This document shows, in pieces, positions 9,349 to 18,567 of a stretch of DNA of 64,000 bases. How positions within the stretch are numbered: the stretch's first letter is position 1; each line of letters starts with the position of its first letter. Made by a program: the position numbers and the translations under genes. The notes beneath the pieces were generated by a model. That model saw only the letters and a program-made list of their open reading frames with translations, was not told where the DNA came from and ran no database searches. Source of the DNA: Cladopsammia gracilis (taxonomy: Eukaryota > Cnidaria > Anthozoa > Scleractinia > Dendrophylliidae). Location: positions 1,655,001 to 1,719,000 of the forward strand of contig JAJGOT010000038.1 of the NCBI GenBank assembly GCA_022457155.1, written 5' to 3'.

Positions 9349-10792
9349 ATAGGGAACCCACACTCTTATTTGTAAACTGCAAATGGAAATTAAATGAGAT
9401 TTATAAACTTGCCTGTTGTTTTCTTGAATCTGCTGCGGAGCGAAGTGAAATGGACGTCGTTCTGCGATGCGAAAATGATGTTCGTGTCGGCGCTTTGACC
9501 GTTAATAATTTCACAATGCTTTATTTTATGCGGTTTTGAATGATGTCACGCGGCTGTTATTATCGTCTCGCGTTTCATTGTTGGTTTGTGGTTTTTAATG
9601 CCATCCCGCGGCTGTTATTATCGTCTCGCGTTTCACTGTTGGTTATTAATTTATTAACAATTTGAATAAACGGTAATGAATAGTGACAAGGGTCGAAACT
9701 CCTTAGCTGCTCTCGTACAATCAGTACCTCCACTTGACTGGACCGGTTGCCCACACAATGCCGCGCGAGGTAACCCGAGACGATGACCAAAGGAAGCCCT
9801 TGGGAAATACTTCTTCTCAAACTGTAAATAGTCGCGTGATTCGAATGCAACGTAACCGCTTCAAGACGGAGTGGGAGGCTCTTACAGGCAATGCCAGTCG
9901 TGCAGGTAACAGAAACAGTATTTCCTTGTGCGCTTCGTCAAAAATGCGACCCAACAAATGAGTTTTCCCGTCCCAGCTTTCCCTGTAACGAAAGCGTTGT
10001 GCCCTTGGCAAATAAAATCAAATGTCCGTTGTTGATCTGCATTCAAAGCCCTGTGGTAAAAAATCGAATCAATCGAACTTGCTTGAAACAATCTCAGAAC
10101 TAAGGAGAAAAGCTCGAGAAACTCTCAGACGTCAAACGCGAAGGACAAAATAATTCCACGTGAATACACGATAAGCTGGAAATTTCACGCGTGATTACCA
10201 AACATAACACGTTTCCTGGCGAGAAAATGCATATTAATGAGTCTAAAACAATGGATATTGATTGATAAATGCCACGCTATAAGATAACTTCCGGTCCAGT
10301 CAAGTGGAGGCATTCATAGATCGAAAAGTCAGTAATCAATTTCTGATTATTTTGCATGCGAAAATGTTTATTTTAAACAGAAAAAAGTGGCCCACCGTAC
10401 ATTTTAACCCTTCAACTGTTGGTGAGTAGAATTTTGTGAAAAAACCGCACGTAATACTTGAGTACGGCCTGGAAGTAAATCGGTCCCCAAATTAATTTCA
10501 TCCCTTGTCTCTTTTCTCTCGCTCTCTCTCTATTTAATAAATTAATAACCAACAGTAAAACGCGAGACGATAATAACAGCCGCGTGACATCATTCAAAAC
10601 CGCATAAAATAAAGCATTGTGAAATTAACGGTCAAAGCGCCGACACGAACATCATTTTCGCATCCCAGAACGACGTCCATTTCACTTCGCTCCGCAGCAG
10701 ATTCAAGAAACCAACAGGCAAGTTTATAAATCTCATTTAATTTCCATTTGCAGTTTACAAATAAGAGTGTGGGTTCCCTATGCCATAGATGG
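9349..10792. repeat. Large inverted repeat (~240-bp arms) with inner 20-bp inverted repeat
   Basis: The left arm (9349-9587) and right arm (10537-10792) are reverse complements over about 240 bases with few mismatches. They include GGGAACCCACACTCTTATTT and the GATAATAACAGCCGCG block. Part of the left arm (GCGGCTGTTATTATCGTCTC) is repeated once more at 9605-9660. An inner pair, CCGGTCCAGTCAAGTGGAGG, lies at 9724-9743 in inverse and at 10292-10311. The loop carries a PIF1-like helicase fragment. It could be a foldback transposon or two elements inserted head to head. Confidence 0.75.
9882..10091 (-). pseudogene. PIF1-like helicase fragment (Walker A)
   Basis: The leftward translation contains LNADQQRTFDFICQGHNAFV followed by TGKAGTGK. 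These are the Q-like motif and the Walker A loop typical of PIF1 family helicases, including those in Helitrons and their host relatives. After the loop the frame shifts, and only a short degenerate stretch (DEAHKEILFLLP in the alternative frame) is recognisable. Motifs II-VI are missing, so this is a captured or decayed piece. It sits in the loop of the large inverted repeat. Confidence 0.6.
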
Positions 10793-10976
10793 AGACGATT
10801 CTGCTGAGGAGATTAATTCGCTAATTGCTGCTATGAAGAGGAAAGAATCACCACGCGTGTTAGGATTGCCTCCAAACACGATGGATACGTTTCTGAAACA
10901 CATCCCTGCAGATTGTTTTCAATGTGACATTGTCCAGAGGTCTCGTGCCATCGACATCGTCAATGCACTGCTCTGA
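10767..10976 (+). CDS. Hypothetical 69-aa ORF, partly from the inverted-repeat arm
   Basis: The first six or so codons come from the inverted-repeat arm and the rest from unique sequence beyond it. The remainder (DDSAEEINSLIAAMKRKESP then a Cys pair, CFQCDIVQRSRAIDIVNALL) is of good composition but has no assignable family. It may be the 3' exon of a lost gene. It reads in the same direction as no neighbour. Confidence 0.25.
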   Translation: MWVPYAIDGDDSAEEINSLIAAMKRKESPRVLGLPPNTMDTFLKHIPADCFQCDIVQRSRAIDIVNALL

Positions 10977-11059
10977 TAGCCAGATTACCTTAATCAGTAG
11001 TAACAAGGGTTTTCCTTTTATAGTTAAAGATCACTGAACAGTGCCAAACGAATTAATGT

Positions 11060-11470
11060 ATAAATCGTTCAACTACCGTTTGGTTGGTGTCGCTTGAGGA
11101 CATTTTTTTCAAATTATTGCTGTTATGTTAAAGCAGACACGTTTGGTTGGTGTCTTTTGATGACTTTTAAACCACAAATGATATATTTCTGTATCTTCAT
11201 GGAAAGAACAATCATCCAGGTGATGACGAAGGTACACGATCCTAAATATTACGACAACAAGTAACTTTTTATTAGTAAAATTCAAGTTCATAAGTTGTGA
11301 ATGTTGGGTTACTTTTTGTTCTGTGTAGGAGCAGTCCAAAAGGAAGTGATGGATGTTATGTTACTGAAGTTCAAGTTCACATACTTCAATAACTATAACC
11401 ATAACTGTTTTGTTGCTGTTTCTTTATTGTCAAAGTAGTCACCTATGGTTAGTGTCTTTTAATTCCGTTT
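11060..11470. repeat. Diverged repeat around GTTTGGTTGGTGTC
   Basis: GTTTGGTTGGTGTC followed by a TTGA-rich tail occurs at about 11077 and 11142, and a weaker relative (TATGGTTAGTGTCTTTTAAT) near 11443. Each is preceded by TTGCTGT and a purine-rich stretch. The spacing is irregular. No protein is supported here. Confidence 0.35.
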
Positions 11471-11691
11471 AAACCATCTTAGCACTAAAGGGAATAACAC
11501 TGATAAAATAGGTGTAATGTAGTTCAAGCTCGGCAATTGCAGTGAAATTTCATGAGCCGAAGCCAAGAACGTGTTGGAACATTTAGAATATTGTTTAGAC
11601 ATCACGTCTTTTTTCCACGTTCGACGCACTTAAAAACTACAAAAACTGTAAAATTATAAAAAAAGTAAAAGGATGTTCTATAAAAGTCACT

Positions 11692-11750
11692 TCAGGCTGA
11701 TATCGATTTCGATCCTACTCGGATCCTCTTCAGTCGTCATTTTGGAAATA
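11692..11750 (-). ncRNA. Possible hammerhead-like ribozyme motif
   Basis: On the minus strand the sequence reads CTGAAGAGGATCCGAGTAGG then ATCGAAA. CTGANGA and GAAA are the two conserved halves of the hammerhead core, and GATCC/GGATC can pair between them as stem II around a GAGTA loop, though one extra G must bulge. Hammerhead motifs are known in the terminal repeats of Penelope-like elements, and a GIY-YIG gene lies just upstream on the same strand. Stems I and III were not convincingly resolved, so this stays a candidate. Confidence 0.3.
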
Positions 11751-11834
11751 CACATATTGTTCATGTAAGTGACCTTGAAAAGTCCACGTTTCTCTCAGGC
11801 TTTATGTATGCAGTCATGAGGTATCCCACCTCGG

Positions 11835-12330
11835 TTAGGTAATCACAGCACGTGGGATCTGAAAAAAGTTCCATTCATTCTTGGAGTTCATAAGTGAGCC
11901 TTCGCTCACATTATTAATCTTCACTCCCTCTGCTATCTGTCTCAGCATTGCGTCATTATGATAAACCCCAGTCACATCCATTCGGAATTGTTGCACCTCA
12001 CTATTGTGTTTCTCCTTGCAGTGTTTCCACAAGGCAGATCGTTCCTCCTTACTGTTGAGCGATTTTGTATGCTCTTTTCCTCCTGGCTGTTTCTCCGACG
12101 TAGACGCTGTTACACCCGGTACATTTTATTTCATACGTCACACTTTCTCCATCGCACGGCCCTTTTCCACCTGTGTCACATACTGGGCAATCTCCTCGTT
12201 TACACTGTCGCGGTTTGAATGGATCGGACTTTTGGAGTAATCTCTTAATAGCAATACCCGCTTTCTCTACCACTTTGATCTTGAAGCGTTGTTGCTTTAT
12301 CTCTTTCTGATACTTCTTCTGTAGCTGTGA
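11835..12330 (-). pseudogene. GIY-YIG endonuclease-like C-terminal fragment (probable Penelope-like element)
   Basis: The leftward translation gives a Cys-rich knuckle (CKRGDCPVCDTGGKGPCDG, then IKCTGC), then NSVYVGETAR, which matches the GIY-YIG core with its following Thr-x-Arg. A frame change after this point (near 12065) leads to KEERSALWKHCKEKHNSEVQ and then MLRQIAEGVKINNV and LMNSKNEW, ending at 11835. This order occurs in GIY-YIG proteins of cnidarian and other animal retroelements, where the domain follows a reverse transcriptase. No reverse transcriptase remains here, so the copy is 5'-truncated, as is usual for retroelements. Confidence 0.65.
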
Positions 12331-12994
12331 GTTGGGAGAAAGAGAAGAAAGGAAGAATGAGAACAGGAAAAGAGAGGAAAGAAATCCAGTTGGTACAAAG
12401 GCGGCGGAAATGAGGCAGTGTTTTTGTACCAGCTACACCCAACTCTCGGCAATTATATATTCTTTTTTTTGCAAGTTTATTGACCTCGCCAAACAAAAAG
12501 AAGGAAAGCAATATTTAAATGATGGGAACGCAACCACACCAGCTCTCGTTTTGTACATTATCTTACGGAGTGACTGTCAACAATGTAGTTCTTTTCATCG
12601 ACAAGAAGTGACCCTCGCATATTGGATCTGCTTAACACCATCCCTCCAATAGTATGTCTTTCCTTCTCCCACCGTCTCGATGTTGTTTGAAAATAGAACA
12701 ATCGAAGGCAATAGTTCATTGTGTTACGTTTTTGTTCGATTTTTTTTATTGAGAAGGTGCTTTATAACAGGCCCAGATCATATTTTAATAATAATAAAAC
12801 CTAATTAATTTACATTTCACTGGTGACAAATTTCATGTTCCACGTGAAAACAGGGAGTCGATTCCCAGTACTGCCTTTCTTGTTGCATGCAAAGCATTTT
12901 TTTGTGGCGGTGTAGACTTCGAGCAGTCCCTTTTTTCTCTCGGAAATAGTCGACGCGCCTGAGGAGAGAAGAAATTATCATTAATATTATTTTA
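12331..12994. other. No supported gene
   Basis: The stretch contains short frames in several directions but no protein family I recognise. The 12331-12511 part continues the frame of the GIY-YIG relic without clear motifs. Confidence 0.4.
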
Positions 12995-12995
12995 A

Positions 12996-13032
<37 letters not shown>

Positions 13033-13034
13033 TT
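12995..13034. repeat. (ATT)n microsatellite
   Basis: About thirteen ATT/TTA triplets run without interruption; translated shadows of it give poly-Asn. Confidence 0.95.
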
Positions 13035-13269
13035 CGTGCCTCCTTTCGCACATATCGAGCAGATAGTAGCACTTCTGGTACATACCTAGTATACGTACGA
13101 CAACATTTGTATGACGTCCTCCATGGCAAAATCACTTAGCAAATGTTTGTTGTTACAAAATGGACAAAATGTGAAAAGGCTTTATATGAACTATGAAGGT
13201 ACTTGTTGTCTATTAAACATATACGTATACAGAGGCGCCATAACTGCTAGCTCTAAGCATGCTTTTTCG

Positions 13270-13523
13270 ACTAATAGCGGAGCACTCGCCGGGCCAAAGG
13301 CCCTGCTGCGCAGCCCCATACTCAAAGAACCTATGCCCGTCATTTTTCATGGTCATGGCTAGCGGAATGTTTTGCGGGCACGCGTGTGCCTGCCCGCCCG
13401 CGCCGGCCCTCCACTGCCGTCGCACAGGACTAGCTCGCGGGCGCGTATGACGTCGCAAAACATGCATGTATGACGCCACATGCGCGAATGACGCCACATG
13501 CGCGTCTGACGCCACATGCGCAG
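13270..13523. repeat. CpG-rich patch ending in an 18-bp TGACGCCACATGCGC minisatellite
   Basis: Bases 13270-13450 are GC- and CpG-rich against an AT-rich background, with blocks such as GCCCGCCCGCGCCGG. From 13448 a TGACG word recurs: TGACGTCGC at 13448, then exact 18-bp periods at 13471, 13489 and 13507 (TGACGCCACATGCGC). TGACG is the half-site of CRE/ATF elements, so the array could act as a promoter-like cluster, but no downstream gene start was found. Alternatively it is part of a GC-rich transposon. Confidence 0.6.
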
Positions 13524-13559
13524 CTGCACAGCCGTCAGCTCGGTAAACGTTGGATCTTT

Positions 13560-14611
13560 CACAGTGTTAGGCGGAGCAGTAAAGTCGTTATTTCTCTGCA
13601 TTTTTTCCCAGTTTCCTACCCAAGACAGTGATACTAATTAAGGGATACTCAGAAGCTGCTTTAGTGGAAAAAGAAGAGCTTTCAGGGATAAAAATCTTGC
13701 TTCGAGGAACTTCATATTATCAATGCAGGAAGAATGCAGGGAGATGCCTTGTTTTTATTACGGATTTCAGAACCGAAGAAGCGGAGTTTTAACGAATTTC
13801 CAAGCAGTCCAGTGCTATAAAGGTAAAATAAATCCCATTTTTCGATGGGAATTTATGTTGATATCAATTTTTGATTGACTTTTCCTTCGTGTTCTCTTAA
13901 GTTTTGGAGAATGTGAAACGTTATGAAACGTTCAAATTAAGTCGTGTTGTTATCTTGAATTTCAAAATGGACAGCTCTGCCTTGATGCGTTATAAATGGT
14001 ACGTGTTTTGCTTTTAAACAAATTAATGGAGATTTGAACAAATTTTTCGAAAGAAGATTGTGTTGTCCGTTTTTATGTCTTTGTTCATTCATTACATAGA
14101 CTGAAAAGCGATTTTATGTAAACAATTTTGATTTCCAAATCAGTTTCTCGGGCAATTTTTGACAAACAACAACTGTATTTTATTCAGGAAGTAGTCGTGC
14201 TAGTTATTGTAGACAGAGAAAAGTTGTTTTTGTGAATTTTTGTACGGTCTAAATGTACTGTGCAGACGGTCGGGTAATACTGTTTTTGAGAATTGCTAAA
14301 ATTGAAAAATAGCCCGGTTGTCAATCTTAATTTTTGTGCTTCCGAACTTTCACCTTAGTTAAGCTTGTTCAAAGTGCGACGCTGTTAGGCTAAGCCTATC
14401 TATATATATTATATGGAAACTGCTGAAATGCTAACAAACTTTCTGAACTTTAACATTAACTTAACAATAGCAAATGGAAATGGAAAACCATTTCCCATGT
14501 TGATTATCAGCCTCATTGTCAGTAGTTTGTCAAATTGTTTATCTCGAAATACAATGCAAGAAACTCTTTCGTCTGAAGGAGGCACATAATTGGGTTTGAT
14601 TAATCTCACTA
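13560..14611. other. No supported gene
   Basis: AT-rich sequence without recognisable coding motifs or strong repeats. It could hold the non-coding leader of a transcript starting at the CpG-rich patch, but nothing in the sequence proves this. Confidence 0.4.
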
Positions 14612-15452
14612 CCGTATTTACTCGTGTATAAGTCGACCTTTTATTACCAAAATTCAGCCCAAAAAAATCGCCCTCGACTTATACACGAGTCATACACAAA
14701 TACCTGACCAAGCAATCCAAGAAATTAGCATAACAATTGCCTGAAGTGCATTAGGAAAACCGAGTTTTCGAAACCAGTTCTAATTGTGCTCGAATTTCGT
14801 CAGTTTTCGGCGCATTCTTTGTCAACAAAAAAGTATGAAGAAATAAATGTTAAATGGTTTAAACTAAAACCTACTAGAGATGATTTCTATTGTGTCTTTT
14901 GATCTGTGGAGCAGCCATTTTTCTTAGAGCTTCGCTGCTGTTTACGGTGCCGAACTTTCGTTTTCATCGAACGATTACTGTAGCTTAGTGACCTGGCAAA
15001 CCAAAAACCAAAACCTGGTTACCAAGTTTTCCAAGATGGCGGTGTTTTCATCGAGCGATCCGTCGAAGTTCTTCGGCGTTCCTTTGGTCTTTTTATCTAA
15101 ATCTCCTTTCAAACTCAACATTGAGATCAGCGTTAGTTAAATGCAATGCGATATACTCCCAAATATCATAAAATACTTCTCTAGTAAATCGAAGAGATCG
15201 TATATGCTTAAGTTTTATACAAGTCCTGATAAACTTCACACCGTACGATTACCGGTACATTTTCCTCAGCTTTTTTTTTTAATTCACCGTGTTTTCAATA
15301 CATTCTTAGGAAGAAAAGATTGATGTTTTGAGAAATTTCCTTGGTCTAAATTTTACTTCTTTAACCAGAAATGATGAAAAATCCGATTTTTTACCTTGAA
15401 AATGGGGGGTCGACTTATACACGAGTTCGACTTATACACGAGTAAATACGGG
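14612..15452. mobile_element. Non-autonomous DNA transposon with CCGTATTTACTCGTGTATAA ends
   Basis: The left end CCGTATTTACTCGTGTATAA plus GTCGACC is matched in inverse at 15408-15452. There the right end contains the TCGACTTATACACGAGT unit twice in tandem before the terminal AGTAAATACGG. A further internal copy of TCGACTTATACACGAGT lies at 14675. The interior of about 750 bp has no credible ORF. This is a MITE-like element; the superfamily was not determined. Confidence 0.7.
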
Positions 15453-15528
15453 TAACTCCTCAAAGTCTTCAATGTAATTTTGACAGTTCTCAGCGTACAT
15501 ATCTTTAGATGCATTGACATCCTCGATG

Positions 15529-16557
15529 TTAACCTCTAGTGACATCGGGTTTGCCGCCCTCTACTTCGCATTGCTTTTGTTTCTGAATATTATGTGAATT
15601 CCACAGTTCTGCTACGAGATTTAATTCTTTGCGTAAAATGGGTAAGAAGCAAAATTTCAGGCACTCCCTATCCAGGTGGTTGTCTTTATAAAAACCATAA
15701 TCACAATGGTCTTTAAAGACATTACCCACCAACCCCCTCCTCCTTCCTTAAATTTAGACCACCAGGCTTCTATGCGTTGATTTCCACTACTTTTGCCCTC
15801 AACAAAGCTTTCTCTTCCGGCGAACTCATCATCGTCATTCCATCGAAAGAACCGTTGAAGGGTGCTAATCGTTACATTCTGTTCTTTAATTACAACGCAT
15901 CCTTTTCAGAACTCCTCCAAGTTGCTGGACAGCATCGAGGTAGTGCGAAACAATGACTCGCGTTCTGTTCGTTGAGTTGACTTCCAACCATAAAATACGC
16001 CTAGAAAAGCCGTCCACTGCTCCATGGATAAAAATACCAAAAGCAGCAAGTTTATCCCAGCCATCAATATGCAATAAAAAGTTGGAGCCGGGAGTGGCAT
16101 ACCTTTGTCTTCTCAATCTACGCCTTTTTATGATGGTCCACTCCTTCAGGATCAATAATACGCTGACACTGCATTATCGTATCTCTTCTTACTGTCAAAT
16201 GATACTTCCATCTTAAACGCCTTGTAGCAAACAACAACAGTTTTCTAATTTCTCTATAATTCCATTAACTATGAGCTCAATGGGTGACTCTTGGTTAACA
16301 CTTGCTCGTTTTAGTCCCATACGCCGTAGAATTCGTTTGACACTTGGAACAGAGAGCATGACACCATGCTACAAAGCCAGGAACCCAACTATTTCTGCGT
16401 TTGTGTAGCCTTGTAAGAAATAGATTCTGATTAAGTTCTCTCTATTAATATCCCCTTGTTTGTTTAATGCTGGTGTGTAGGCCGGCAAAACACAAGTAGA
16501 GAGACATAACATGCTGAAAAGAATGTGAAGTTGTAGGAACCTGTCTCGGTAAAGCAA
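15529..16557 (-). pseudogene. Retroviral-integrase-like (rve core) transposon gene, copy B
   Basis: Leftward blocks occur in the expected order. A helix-turn-helix start (RENLIRIYFLQGYTNAEIVG, near 16430) is followed by an arginine-rich linker (KRRRLRRQRYATPGSNFLLH) into HIDGWDKLAAFG, IHGAVDGFSRRILWLEV, and SHYLDAVQQLGGV (15900-16110). The tail (FKDHCDYGFYKDNHLDRECL, near 15690) is a C-terminal domain seen in the same protein family. HIDG carries the first catalytic Asp. Stops and frameshifts divide the gene, and the segment with the second Asp and the Glu is missing. It is more complete than copy A and belongs to a sister subfamily. Confidence 0.7.
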
Positions 16558-16724
16558 AAGTTGTTATCGAAATGCTCTCGCAGCTGGCACAAGCTAAGCC
16601 AGTGGCAGATGAAACATGTTTACTTACTGCAACATCATCAAGTGGTGAAGATCCTGGGATAAGTATTGCATAAACGGATGAAGATTATACCAATCCAAAT
16701 AGACGTTTGAATTTAATGTTGAAA

Positions 16725-16850
16725 TCGGAAGTCGGAATAAAACAATGCCAGACGTCAGAATAAAAAAAAAGTGAAGTCGGGAGTCGAACAAAAAAGTGAT
16801 GTCGGAAATCGGAAAAAAAAAGTGAAGTCGGAAATGGGATAGTGTCCCTC
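16725..16850. repeat. Degenerate GAAGTCGGAA-type tandem repeat with poly(A) spacers
   Basis: GAAGTCGGAA/GATGTCGGAAATCGG blocks alternate with A runs and GTGA, about every 25-30 bases, at least four times. No coding function. Confidence 0.5.
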
Positions 16851-16882
16851 CTCGGCTTTTGTAGTTTCTTCTTCCTTGTTCA

Positions 16883-17043
16883 TTGAAATATATGTTGTGG
16901 TGCAATTTTGTCCTTGGTGCAAATTTTATTTTCCTTGGTTTAAAACGCATTATCATACATTATCACACATTACCATACCCCAAACAAAGGAAAATAAAAT
17001 TTGCACCAAGGATAAAATTGCACCACAACATATATATTGAAGA
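16883..17043. repeat. Hairpin element, ~55-bp arms
   Basis: ATATATGTTGTGGTGCAATT and the following TGTCCTTGGTGCAAATTTTA are repeated in inverse at 16985-17043 with only a few changes, around a 45-base loop. A small foldback repeat with no ORF. Confidence 0.75.
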
Positions 17044-17089
17044 ATTAATGCTTCATATTCATGTCACTGACCTTTACTTCATTTGAGAA

Positions 17090-17697
17090 ACCGCTAGCTT
17101 GATGAATTTTATTGACGAGTAACGATTCTGCCGTGTGAAATTTGAATCTTTCTGTCCACGCTATGCAATGCAGTATAGTTTATAGAAGTTAAGCTTATAT
17201 TCAATAACCTGTAGGCTTTATAGCCGTCAAAGCTGCAATTCTGTTCTGCTTTTAAACCTATAAATAGTTTATATTCTAGCGACAATAACTACAGTTCAAA
17301 TAATTCATCAGCAAAGAAAAAACTGAGTTCACTGGTACCTTGTTTATGTCAATTATATTTAGATCAGTGGTTTGCTTGGCTTCTTTTTCTGTTCATAATT
17401 AATGTTTTCAAAGCTTGATCTTTTCAATACAAAGATCACGGAAGAAAGAGTTAAAATTTGGTTCTTGTACATGATTTGTATGAACCGTTAAAGTGCCACT
17501 ATGATCAAAAGTATACATGTTCTGTTCCCTTCATATTTTGAAAATATAAGTACTCGTTACTTACGAAGTTTCAAGTCAAAACTTGTATGGGAGTGCCATT
17601 ATTACTCGTGGCGCAGCACACGAGTTGTAAATCCGGCGTTGACTTTTCTTGTTTTTTTTCGTGTCACATTAGCGCATGCAAATTTATGCACGCATAT
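17090..17697. other. No supported gene
   Basis: AT-rich sequence with no recognisable motif or clear repeat. Confidence 0.45.
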
Positions 17698-18025
17698 TTT
17701 AGCACAGGTGAACCAAGCACAATATGCGAGTAGGGAAACTGGGTACTAGAATTGAGCTTTGTTTGTTTAGCTTTTATACATGATGTAGCGCATGGAAGAA
17801 AATACTCAAATACAGGCCATGGAGGGACCCAATGAACAAACAAATACACCAGGTTACATGTTAACACTTTATTTCAAACTTCATTTGTACTTTTTAAGAG
17901 AAAAGTTGTAAATTTCGTGCAGAAATTTTCGCAAATGTTGCAAAGCAAAACAAAGCTAAACAAAGCTCAATTCTAGTACCCAGTTTCCCTACTCGCATAT
18001 TGTGCTTGGTTCACCTGTGATTTTA
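17698..18025. repeat. Inverted repeat, ~75-bp arms, 165-bp spacer
   Basis: The left arm (17702-17780) and right arm (17945-18019) share ACCAAGCACAATATGCGAGT and AACTGGGTACTAGAATTGAG in opposite orientations, almost without mismatch. The unit lies about 550 bases upstream of the Helentron gene. It is probably an independent foldback element. Confidence 0.75.
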
Positions 18026-18567
18026 GTAGCTCATGGCTTGTACGAATGCGCAATTCTAGCCTAAATACTTTTTGATCACTCCGTGATCGAAGGGTCGAGT
18101 TCAGGTACACTGTATGCTTAAATTTTCGAAGTTTTGTTCTGCAAGGAGTTTCTACAAGAAGGTTGGTGATAGTGTGCTGTGTTTTGTGCCATATAGTGGA
18201 TATATCAAACACGCACATTGATAAGCATAGTCCACACTAAAGTTTACATCGGCTACAGTTTTGACGTGGGACTGTGATTGTCGTTGCAAAGTGAAACTGC
18301 GAAGTGAAACTGAATAGTGAAGCTGTTATACTGAACTGATCAATATAGAAATAACTTGCCTTTGGAATTGAAACTGTTGAAGTGTATAACTACAGACTGA
18401 AGTTGTCAGAGTAAACTGATAAAGTGCCATTCAGCTATTTAATCTGAAGATACTGAAGAATCAAGGGAAACTACAGGACTCGGTCAACTAAGGTGATAAA
18501 AAAGAGAAAATTGCAGGTGAGAACAGTTAAATTGAATTGAAGAATTGAAGTACTTTATCTGTTTAAA

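Noticed and set aside
9324..9539. 71-codon plus-strand frame in the left foldback arm
   Set aside because: Lies in repeat-arm sequence; the mirrored arm does not keep the frame open, so coding is unlikely.
12817..13083. Minus-strand frame with poly-Asn
   Set aside because: The Asn run is just the ATT microsatellite; no domain on either side.
13213..13601. Minus-strand frames with repeated RMWRQTRMWRHSRMWRH
   Set aside because: The repeat is the translated 18-bp minisatellite; neither frame has a supported start or homologue.
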